From contig CALMYB010000010.1 in NCBI GenBank assembly GCA_937873515.1, positions 1-64,000 on the forward strand: a stretch of DNA of 64,000 nt, written 5' to 3'. The notes under the pieces are model-generated. The model searched no databases. It worked only from the letters and a program-made list of their open reading frames with translations, and was not told the origin of the DNA. Position 1 is the first letter of the stretch, and each line of letters starts with the position of its first letter. This stretch comes from an uncultured Acidobacteriota bacterium (GTDB lineage Bacteria; Acidobacteriota; Blastocatellia; Pyrinomonadales; Pyrinomonadaceae). A program made the translations under genes and the position numbers. Below, piece by piece: positions 45,788-52,514 of the stretch.

Positions 45788-46408
45788 TTACGCAGAAAGT
45801 GCTTCCTCGTTAACTCCGGGGCCAGCGGCGAAACGCCACACGAAATACACAAGCCCGAAAAGCAAAATTATTACAAGCAAAAAGACAACGCCGATCACCA
45901 ATTGCGTGAACCAGGACGTTCCGCCCTCGGCAGTGAGCGTGGGCGGCTTTACTTCGATACCGGAAAAAGTGGCGGTGTCGGTTTCGCCATCGTGCGACAC
46001 GTTAGCCCGCATCTTGTAAACGCCTGTCGGCATCGCCGGAAAGGTCACGCTGTATGTGCCCGCCTGGTCGCCGGCCGCAACGCTCGCGTTAAAGACGGTA
46101 CCGTTCGTCGATTCGACCTCGACCTTGGCATCGACAGCCTTGAATGGTTCGTTGGTCTCAAATTTCGTGATAAAAAGCAGCCCGGTCGTAATCTTGTCCG
46201 GCTCCATCGCAGGGTGCTTTACCATTAGCTCGAGTTCGCCCAAACGAGTCGAATGAGATACAACGCCCTTCGAGTTCGCCGTGGACTTTGGCTTCGCGTC
46301 ACCATGATCCTCACCGCCATGGGCGAGCATCGCGGTAGGCGAGACAACCGTGAACAAAACGCTTCCCAGCATAAAATACCCAACAAATCGCGCGATCTGA
46401 CCTCTCAT
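45788..46408 (-). CDS. FixH/YtkA-like periplasmic protein with C-terminal anchor
   Basis: A 206-residue protein: signal peptide, mature N-terminus AHGGEDHGDAK (histidine cluster), a YtkA/FixH-like beta domain (about 50-155) and one C-terminal membrane helix (about 168-192). Layout matches the N-terminal half of the adaptor fusion two genes on. It is the first gene of the ten-gene operon. Confidence 0.82.
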   Translation of the reverse strand: MRGQIARFVGYFMLGSVLFTVVSPTAMLAHGGEDHGDAKPKSTANSKGVVSHSTRLGELELMVKHPAMEPDKITTGLLFITKFETNEPFKAVDAKVEVESTNGTVFNASVAAGDQAGTYSVTFPAMPTGVYKMRANVSHDGETDTATFSGIEVKPPTLTAEGGTSWFTQLVIGVVFLLVIILLFGLVYFVWRFAAGPGVNEEALSA

Positions 46409-46704
46409 ATACCGAAATATAAGGGCAATAGCTGTACCACTCGCTTTTTCCGATGTTTATTGGGTTTAACGGGAGTATTCGACGAGGCGATGCGGCCACG
46501 ATGTGTAATAAGAGACAGGAGATGTCTGTTATCAAACACCATCGGCGGCGGACGAGACTTTTGTGGACACTATCTATCTGTTTTGGAAACCGTATGCATG
46601 CGGGTTATGGGGAGATTCAACTGCGAACTTCACGCGAGAATTAGAGAAACCTCGGATAATTTTTCGTGTGGACTGAAATCAATTACAGAATAGATTGGCT
46701 CAAT
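46409..46704. other. Intergenic region, no gene seen
   Basis: About 296 bases between the start of the third RND operon and the end of the radical SAM gene, both on the minus strand. It should hold the promoter of the RND operon. I see no clear promoter, repeat or terminator, and the short open frames here lack coding character. Confidence 0.5.
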
Positions 46705-47349
46705 CTATTTCCGCTGCAACACGCGCTGATTCGATGATCCTCGATACTCCCCCGTCTCAGCGACTAGAGATGATTCAAAAGGACCGTCAATGAGCAGGTC
46801 AATGTGGGACAGAGTATTGGTAATGCTAGGGTCGTCCTTTGCAGTTAGTTTCTCGATAGTATTGCCCGTGTAGACGACAATGTGGAAGCCAAGTTTCTTC
46901 AGTCTCAACACAAGTTCCGCCACAGAATCAGATTGATCAAAAGGCTCACCTCCGAGAATTGTTACACCGTCGTTCTCATAGCGTTTTGAAACGATCTCTT
47001 CGAGAATTGAGGAAATGGAAACCTTTTTCCCGTTGTGGCGACTATGGGTTTCGGGAACGTAGCAACCTGGACAACGAATTGAACAACCGGCAACTTGAAT
47101 TACGCTTCGACGACCCGGGCCATCAACCACTGAGTTGTGATATATGCGATGAAGCCAAATGTACTGGCGATCATCGTAAAGACAACTCGGTTCCCAAGAA
47201 GGGCCTTCCATCGGCTTTCCGCAATTCAAACTTTGGGAAGTCCCAAGGTCGTTTCTGAGATCTATCAGTAGATTAGCGGAAATGCCTGAGACTTCAGCGG
47301 TAAGTTTCCCACTGTCCGGTTCGAGTATGAAGGTGATCTTATTGCTCAT
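46705..47349 (-). CDS. Radical SAM activating-type enzyme with DUF2997-like N-terminus
   Basis: A 214-residue protein. Residues 1-36 resemble DUF2997 (ITFILEPDSGKLTAEVSG). The radical SAM core follows, with Cys89, Cys93 and Cys96 of CSIRCPGC (CX3CX2C) binding the 4Fe-4S cluster and GGEP at 133-136. The size and VQVAGCSIRCPGC context resemble NrdG/pyruvate formate-lyase-activase family proteins. It starts 4 bases inside the DUF2997 gene (ATGA), so the two are coupled. No ribonucleotide reductase or glycyl-radical enzyme is nearby, so the target is unknown; a post-translational modification is plausible. Confidence 0.85.
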   Translation of the reverse strand: MSNKITFILEPDSGKLTAEVSGISANLLIDLRNDLGTSQSLNCGKPMEGPSWEPSCLYDDRQYIWLHRIYHNSVVDGPGRRSVIQVAGCSIRCPGCYVPETHSRHNGKKVSISSILEEIVSKRYENDGVTILGGEPFDQSDSVAELVLRLKKLGFHIVVYTGNTIEKLTAKDDPSITNTLSHIDLLIDGPFESSLVAETGEYRGSSNQRVLQRK

Positions 47350-47537
47350 CCTCGTGTGTTGGTCTGTTTGACGCTGGGCGCGACAAAATATTCTTGCTTT
47401 TTGGTTTCGGCACAGGGATCGCCGAGAATTTCCTTTAACTGTTTCGCCGCTTTCTCACAAGCGGTACCTTGATACCCCTTTATCTCGGTTTCGCATGTTC
47501 CGCGTTCGGTATCGATTTTGAATTCAACTTCAGGCAT
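47346..47537 (-). CDS. DUF2997 family protein
   Basis: A 63-residue protein: PEVEFKIDTERGTCETEIKG, then ACEKAAKQLKEILGDP and a KKQEYF tail. This is DUF2997 as I recall it from cyanobacterial and plastid-related clusters with Ycf35 (DUF1257). The ATG at 47537 follows AAGGAGG and fixes the start; the longer upstream frame is spurious. It overlaps the radical SAM gene by 4 bases. Confidence 0.85.
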   Translation of the reverse strand: MPEVEFKIDTERGTCETEIKGYQGTACEKAAKQLKEILGDPCAETKKQEYFVAPSVKQTNTRG

Positions 47538-47550
47538 TTCGGCATCCTCC

Positions 47551-47949
47551 TTAGTATTTGATTCTAATTTTGAGAGTTTTTCCGATTCGTTCCTTGATAA
47601 GCGTGCCGCCGAGCCTCTTGGCCATCTTTCTTGCTGCTGCTTCGTGATAGCTATTCTGAAGTCGGACGATAAAGTCCTTCCCGAGGCAAAAAGACAAATC
47701 CATGTCGTCAATAACCGCTGTATAGCCTTTCGCGGTTCTCCGGAAGCCGATATCCCCCAAAAGCGCTCGTCCTCGTATTTCGTGACGCCGAATCACGATG
47801 TCTGCCGTTTGTGGATCGCGTTTGTCCCACCCCTGAAGAGGAATCTCGGTTCCCACAGTCGGAGAAGCGAACCCACATTCGGCCAAGGCTTCGAGTAGCA
47901 ATTCGCGATTTGGGAAAGACTGGGATTCAAAGGTCATGTATTTACTCAT
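47551..47949 (-). CDS. DUF1257 (Ycf35-like) protein
   Basis: A 132-residue soluble protein: MSKYMTFESQSFPNRELLLEALAECGF, LQGWDKRDPQTADIVIRR, LGDIGFRRTAKGYTAVIDD and a basic C-terminal NSYHEAAARKMAKRLGG. These match DUF1257/Ycf35 as known from cyanobacteria and plastids. It lies 13 bases ahead of DUF2997 and 15 bases after the AAA gene with a GGAGA site. Function unknown; the association with DUF2997 and a Ycf46-type AAA protein is conserved elsewhere. Confidence 0.85.
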   Translation of the reverse strand: MSKYMTFESQSFPNRELLLEALAECGFASPTVGTEIPLQGWDKRDPQTADIVIRRHEIRGRALLGDIGFRRTAKGYTAVIDDMDLSFCLGKDFIVRLQNSYHEAAARKMAKRLGGTLIKERIGKTLKIRIKY

Positions 47950-47964
47950 TGAAGTTCTCCGTTT

Positions 47965-49584
47965 TTAGAGTTCATAGATTCGATCGGTGCGGTTTCCGGC
48001 AAGGCCGGTATTCTCGGTTCGGGAACCAACGCCTTTGATATTGTTCCGTGCCCATTTGCGGATCTCTTCGATCTTCTCGCTCATCATCTGTGCGGTGGGG
48101 GTAATGTTCTCGGCGGCTTTGATAATGTCGCGGGTTTCCGCTGGCCGGTCTCCATCGATGAAGGCTTCAAGAACTCCGTCTTTTACTGCGCCTTCTAATT
48201 CGGCACCGGAAAAGTCCTTGCTCTTTTCTACAAGCTTATCAAGATCGAAGTGTTCGGCATCGAGGGCTCTTTTCGTCAGATGAACTCGGAATATTTCTTT
48301 TCGGTCTTCAGTCTCCGGAAGATCGACAAAGTGTATATACGAGAATCGGCCGATCCTGAACTGTTCGGATTCAAGTTCACGTACGTCATTGGCGGTAGCA
48401 AACACGAGTACATCCTGGTTGTCCTGCATCCAATTGAGGAGATAGGAGATGGTTCGAGCCGTTTCTCCTCCGTCGGTCTTGTTCGACGACTTCATTCCTG
48501 AGACGGCCTTCTCGAATTCGCTGATACCGAGAATGCCTTTGATCGTTCCGGCGATAGATAGAGCTCGTTTGATCGACATTGCCGACGAACCGATCACACC
48601 TCCGCCTTCGCCCATGATCGAACCGAAATCCAGATCAAGCAGAGCCCGATTCGTAATGCTTGAAGCGACGCGTTTACAGAGATCCTTTCCACAACCTGGA
48701 AGGCCAACGAGCAAAATGCCTTTACAAGGTTCGACATGTCGCGCTTTAGCTCTCGGACTAAACGTATAAGCTGCACGTTCGAGAATGGCTCGAAGGGATT
48801 TATAGCCACCCAGGTTGCTCGCCGGTTCGGGATGAACATAGGTAAGCGAACCGCTGCCTCGAATTACATTTTTCTTTTCCTCAAGTATGACATTGATCGA
48901 ATCCTGATTGAGCCCGTTGCAACTGATGACTGCCTTTGCCACGACATTGCTGATCTCGACGGCTGTTAGACCAAGAAGAGACTGCTGGAGAGCAATCTGG
49001 GTTTCTTTGGTTAGGCTAATATCGAGCCCGTTGGATCGTAAGTTCTCAAACTGAAGTTCTATCGAGTCCTCGATCTCGGATTCCATGGGAAGATCAAGGT
49101 CTATCTGCGTGACCTCCTTTTCAAGTGTCTTTAGTTCTGGAAAGTTCGGCCCGACAAACAGAATGGTGGCTTTCGTCGATTTCAGCTTCCAGGCGATCTC
49201 ACGAAGTCGTCGAACGAGCAGAGGGTCTTCCTGCCCATAAGGTGAAATATAAGGAGCGTAGTCACACAGCAGGAAAATACCCGTCTTCTGCTGGCTGATA
49301 AAGCCAAGAAGGCTTTCGGGATCTTCGGTATCGCCTATCGTTTGAGGCGAGCTTAGTATCCCCTCTTTCGGATCGGACACCTTCTGAAGGCCGCTTGGGC
49401 GGCTCCAGAAATAGAGAGGCTTTTCCTTATGTCTCTCCTGGAAGACGAGATCGACCAAAGCCTCCCGCACGCGATCTTCTTCGTAGGTATTGATGGCGAT
49501 AAGTGGGTACCGCGCTCTGATCCTAATATCGAGTTCATGCAGGAACTTTCGGATGCTGTCGGCACCGGCTTCTATTTCAGACAT
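47965..49584 (-). CDS. Ycf46-like AAA-family protein with altered Walker motifs
   Basis: A 539-residue protein. N-terminal domain (1-250) begins HELDIRIRARYPLIAINTYEEDRV, the Ycf46 hallmark, followed by a AAA core. Walker A reads GLPGCGKD: Lys300 is kept but the usual Ser/Thr is Asp301. Walker B reads ILGISEFEK: the acid that holds Mg2+ is Ser355, with Glu356 kept. Asn399 (ATAND) and the arginine finger pair Arg410/Arg413 (FRIGRF) are intact. ATP may bind but Mg2+ use is doubtful. The gene leads into DUF1257 and shares its unit with the DUF2958 group. Confidence 0.88.
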   Translation of the reverse strand: MSEIEAGADSIRKFLHELDIRIRARYPLIAINTYEEDRVREALVDLVFQERHKEKPLYFWSRPSGLQKVSDPKEGILSSPQTIGDTEDPESLLGFISQQKTGIFLLCDYAPYISPYGQEDPLLVRRLREIAWKLKSTKATILFVGPNFPELKTLEKEVTQIDLDLPMESEIEDSIELQFENLRSNGLDISLTKETQIALQQSLLGLTAVEISNVVAKAVISCNGLNQDSINVILEEKKNVIRGSGSLTYVHPEPASNLGGYKSLRAILERAAYTFSPRAKARHVEPCKGILLVGLPGCGKDLCKRVASSITNRALLDLDFGSIMGEGGGVIGSSAMSIKRALSIAGTIKGILGISEFEKAVSGMKSSNKTDGGETARTISYLLNWMQDNQDVLVFATANDVRELESEQFRIGRFSYIHFVDLPETEDRKEIFRVHLTKRALDAEHFDLDKLVEKSKDFSGAELEGAVKDGVLEAFIDGDRPAETRDIIKAAENITPTAQMMSEKIEEIRKWARNNIKGVGSRTENTGLAGNRTDRIYEL

Positions 49585-49619
49585 TGTTTGTTTACTTGTG
49601 TTTGTTCACTTGAAGTGTT

Positions 49620-50036
49620 TTAAGAAACGGATTGTGTGACAAGACGCCCGTTATGGCCATTTCGTCCATTGTTCCCGGTGGGTCTAGGTGCCTCAGTCAT
49701 CCTTTCGACCTTCTGCATTTCTTCTCTCGATGCGATGCCGTTGTCGATCTTGAACCCTAGATTTGCTAAAGCCCTGCCCACAGCACTTGTTTCACCGTTT
49801 TCGATAAAAGATGTCGTATTTACGTATCCCTGACCACGGATCTCGAAGGCGTGTCCGGTAGAACTGGGTTCCGCGTCATCTATGTTCCGGTATGCGCTTG
49901 CCTTGATACACACAAAGCCGCTATCTTCGTTAAGCCTCACGATCTCAGTAACGATCCGGCCGTCAGGATACTTTTCATAGAACTCCGCTATGCGTGCATG
50001 AACCGGAATGTATTTATTAAGGTCGAAGTTTGCCAT
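49620..50036 (-). CDS. Phage/plasmid-type conserved protein
   Basis: About 138 residues: DLNKYIPVHARIAEFYEKYPDGRIVTEIV, a beta-rich core, then NTTSFIENGETSAVGRALANLGF and a variable tail. The ETSAVGRALANLGF motif with the preceding KYPDGRI occurs, as I recall, in proteins encoded by actinobacterial phages and plasmids. A role in DNA recombination is sometimes assumed, which I cannot confirm. ATG at 50036 gives the best fit; an upstream ATG at 50078 would overlap the next gene. Confidence 0.7.
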   Translation of the reverse strand: MANFDLNKYIPVHARIAEFYEKYPDGRIVTEIVRLNEDSGFVCIKASAYRNIDDAEPSSTGHAFEIRGQGYVNTTSFIENGETSAVGRALANLGFKIDNGIASREEMQKVERMTEAPRPTGNNGRNGHNGRLVTQSVS

Positions 50037-50067
50037 TGTTGGGTATTGGGCCTTGTGTATCGTGGAT

Positions 50068-51444
50068 CTAGAGTTCAAGAGCGGTTAGGCGGTCTTCATC
50101 GAGCAGTTTCTTTGAATGAACGGATGTCATTCTCAAGAGATCGCTCAGGGCAGTTCGCATCTCTTCCGGCGAGCGCTGCTTGGCTTCCCGGCCGGCCGCG
50201 GTCTGCAACTGTTCGAGTACGTTTTCGAGAGATGTATCTCCCGTGAAATTCATCAGCTGATACCATTCGCACATCTGACGTGCTCGTTTAGCTAATGAAC
50301 CTGATACAAACTTCGCATCCTTCATCCGCTCCGCCATTTCCGAAGCTGATTCAAAAATGTTGGCAGTTATTTGAGCAAAGCCTTCCTTGATCGGAGATAA
50401 GGCTTCTTCGGCTTCACGACGGGCTGCCTCGATCTTCATCTCCCGGATACGCTCTTTCACTTCACGTTCTCTTCGGGTTTCAGCGGTGACCTGATCGACC
50501 TTTATTTCTTCGATACGACGTTTTGCATCGATTTCAAGATCGATCTTCGTCTGCTCAGAATTGATACGAGTCGTTTCGAGTGCAAGAGATTTTGCGAGGT
50601 TCCGCTCGGCGATCATCTCCGACCCGAGAATGATCACCTTCGGCCTCATTGTTATCACGAGACCATCGCGAATCATCTCGCGGGTCGGCACCATCCCGAT
50701 GGCTTGTGCCGCGACCGCGTTTACGAAATCCTCTCTATCGAAAGGCTCATCGCTGGTCGCCTCGAATCTGTCGGCAGAATCTCTCGCAAGCTGATAGAAA
50801 CTGTCCTGAAGAATTGTGAGTATCTCGTCGTATTTCGAAAGAACTTCACTCTTCGCAGCGGCGAGAGTTTCGCAGGCCTGCAGATATGATTTCTCGAACG
50901 ATTCAAACGCGGTCCAGGGAATCCATTTGTATTCGCTCGTTCCCCAGACAGTCTCGCAGAGAGTGAATCTAAAGCCGAATTTGTTGAGAGCGTTGTGAGC
51001 CTGGGCCGCTCCTCGCATCAGGCGATTTCGATAAATATCAGGCAGCAACCCAGCTCGTGGCGGACTCACTCTGACGGCGGCATTTTCAGGCAGCTGAACA
51101 CCGAGAGTTTTCCATTCCAGTTGCCGAACAAGACTTCCGAACCCTCGACAATCGATGTTCATGAAGATGCCTTCACTTTCCAGTGTCGATAGATCGAATG
51201 GAAGAGACTCAACCTCTTCAGAACTGATACCCAACTCCGTCGCAGCTCGCTCCTTCCTGGTTTCCAGACGGGTTAGGACTTCCTGAGCAATTTCAGACGG
51301 CCGTTCCATCAAGGAATCTCCGGAGGGTTCTTCTGTCGATGTGTATTCAGGTTGGTAGCCACCGAACACGTTTCGAAGCACCGAAGATGCTAATGATGGC
51401 AATACCTGTGTTCCGGTAATTCCGGCAGATGTTTGAGTTTCCAT
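50068..51444 (-). CDS. Coiled-coil protein, DUF3150-like
   Basis: About 458 residues. The middle part (about 85-240) has VRVSPPRAGLLPD, AHNALNKFGFRF, PWTAFESFEKSYLQACETLAAAKSEVLSKYDEIL, which recalls plasmid DUF3150 proteins. Residues about 285-370 are a strongly predicted, Glu/Arg-rich coiled coil (DLEIDAKRRIEEIKVDQVTAETRREREVKERI). No membrane segment. The ATG at 51444 is preceded by GGACAGG; a GTG at 51459 is in frame. Function unknown; it is 19 bases after DUF2958. Confidence 0.65.
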   Translation of the reverse strand: METQTSAGITGTQVLPSLASSVLRNVFGGYQPEYTSTEEPSGDSLMERPSEIAQEVLTRLETRKERAATELGISSEEVESLPFDLSTLESEGIFMNIDCRGFGSLVRQLEWKTLGVQLPENAAVRVSPPRAGLLPDIYRNRLMRGAAQAHNALNKFGFRFTLCETVWGTSEYKWIPWTAFESFEKSYLQACETLAAAKSEVLSKYDEILTILQDSFYQLARDSADRFEATSDEPFDREDFVNAVAAQAIGMVPTREMIRDGLVITMRPKVIILGSEMIAERNLAKSLALETTRINSEQTKIDLEIDAKRRIEEIKVDQVTAETRREREVKERIREMKIEAARREAEEALSPIKEGFAQITANIFESASEMAERMKDAKFVSGSLAKRARQMCEWYQLMNFTGDTSLENVLEQLQTAAGREAKQRSPEEMRTALSDLLRMTSVHSKKLLDEDRLTALEL

Positions 51445-51462
51445 TCGCAGCCTGTCCACCGC

Positions 51463-51783
51463 TCAATTTTCAACCAGTCCGTATTGCTGTAGACACTCGG
51501 ATAACGGCCTCGGGACTAGATTCTCATCACGACAGACTTTAATCCCGTTGGTGTTAACGGATTCCAGTTCACTGAGACAGAAATATCCCCATTCGCGCTC
51601 AAGCCCAACGACATAACCAAAGAAGCAAAGATCGTCTTCATACGGATCGGCTTCTGTCACGAACCATATCCACCCGCTCAATGGAAATTGGAATACGGCA
51701 AAGACTGTCGGATTCTTGCTACCTTTTTGGACACTAATCTTCGGCAAAGCAATCTTAAGTTCTTCTGGAAATAGATCCGACAT
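51463..51783 (-). CDS. DUF2958 family protein
   Basis: A 106-residue protein with LFPEELKIALPKIS, VFAVFQFPLSGWIWFVTEADPYEDDLCFFGYVVGLEREWGYFCLSELES and a C-terminal RPLSECL. These match DUF2958, typical of plasmids and integrative elements. It is the first gene of the left minus-strand unit and starts 126 bases from the first BlaI-type operator, with AAGGAA upstream. Confidence 0.88.
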   Translation of the reverse strand: MSDLFPEELKIALPKISVQKGSKNPTVFAVFQFPLSGWIWFVTEADPYEDDLCFFGYVVGLEREWGYFCLSELESVNTNGIKVCRDENLVPRPLSECLQQYGLVEN

Positions 51784-51908
51784 ACAGGTTTGTTCCTTAT
51801 CAACTTTTCGCGGAGTGTCTGCCGCCTATTTGTCTTCGTAGTTGCGGTAATTGCTGTCAAATTGCCTTCGAAGATCAGCCGAAGAAGGGCTGGGAGTGCA
51901 ACGGAGCA

Positions 51909-51926
51909 TGACGAATATATTCGTCA
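51909..51926. promoter_or_regulatory. Palindromic operator 1 (BlaI-type)
   Basis: TGACGAATATATTCGTCA is a perfect 18-base palindrome. It matches the second operator at the outer TGACGAA/TTCGTCA arms. It lies 126 bases upstream of DUF2958 and about 170 upstream of blaI, so it could control either or both. Confidence 0.75.
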
Positions 51927-52037
51927 TTTCTTGGCTTATCTGATCTGTCTGAATTTTGAATAAGGCTCAAATTGAGGCTGCCAGATGAAATGCCATGTGC
52001 ATGACTTGTAAAGACGCAGCACGGGCGCTAGAATAGT

Positions 52038-52055
52038 TGACGAAGAACTTCGTCA
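52038..52055. promoter_or_regulatory. Palindromic operator 2 (BlaI-type)
   Basis: TGACGAAGAACTTCGTCA has the same arms as operator 1, with the central pair mismatched. Centre-to-centre spacing between the two is 129 bases. It is 42 bases from the blaI start, where autorepression would act. Confidence 0.75.
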
Positions 52056-52096
52056 TTTTACGTTTCTGATAAGAAGACTAGACAGCGGATCAAAGA

Positions 52097-52513
52097 ATGA
52101 AGGAAAAAAGGGCAGTCTCGAAAAAACGTTCAAAGCAACCTCGGCCGACGGATACGGAGCTAGCAATTCTAGAAATTTTAAATGACTTGAAAACGGGCAC
52201 TGTACGCCAGGTTCTCAATCAGCACAATCGCATCTACGAGGTACAGGCGGGATATACCACGATCTTGAAGACCATTCAGATAATGACGGAAAAAGGGCTC
52301 GTCGAGAAGGACAGCTCGCGACGCCCTCAGGTTTACAAGCCCCATCTCAGTTGGAAGAAAACGCAACAGATCCTTTTAACTGATTTGATGAACAAAGCGT
52401 TTGGCGGATCAGCCAAGCAGTTGGTATTGGGAGCTCTGTCGACCAAAGCTGTCTCGGAAGAAGAGCTCGACGAAATCGAAAGGTTTCTAGAGAGGATTGA
52501 CGAAGGTGAGTGA
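52097..52513 (+). CDS. blaI: BlaI/MecI/CopY-family repressor
   Basis: A 138-residue winged-helix repressor with PTDTELAILEILNDLKTGTVRQVL, ILKTIQIMTEKGLVEKD and a C-terminal dimerisation domain with LVLGALSTKAVSEEELDEIERFLERIDEGE, which is BlaI-like. It would bind the two palindromes. Its stop is 1 base before the start of the M56/PBP gene, the usual blaI-blaR1 arrangement; the repressor is expected to be cleaved when that partner is activated. Confidence 0.9.
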   Translation: MKEKRAVSKKRSKQPRPTDTELAILEILNDLKTGTVRQVLNQHNRIYEVQAGYTTILKTIQIMTEKGLVEKDSSRRPQVYKPHLSWKKTQQILLTDLMNKAFGGSAKQLVLGALSTKAVSEEELDEIERFLERIDEGE

Positions 52514-52514
52514 T

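Larger units (their letters stand above)
51784..52096. other. Divergent regulatory region between DUF2958 and blaI
   Basis: About 313 bases between divergent genes. It carries the two palindromic operators listed separately. No gene is visible, although a short open frame continues upstream of DUF2958. Confidence 0.6.

Noticed and set aside
46705..47349. NrdG, activator of anaerobic ribonucleotide reductase
   Set aside because: No nrdD in the window; the enzyme is coupled to DUF2997 instead and has an extra N-terminal segment.
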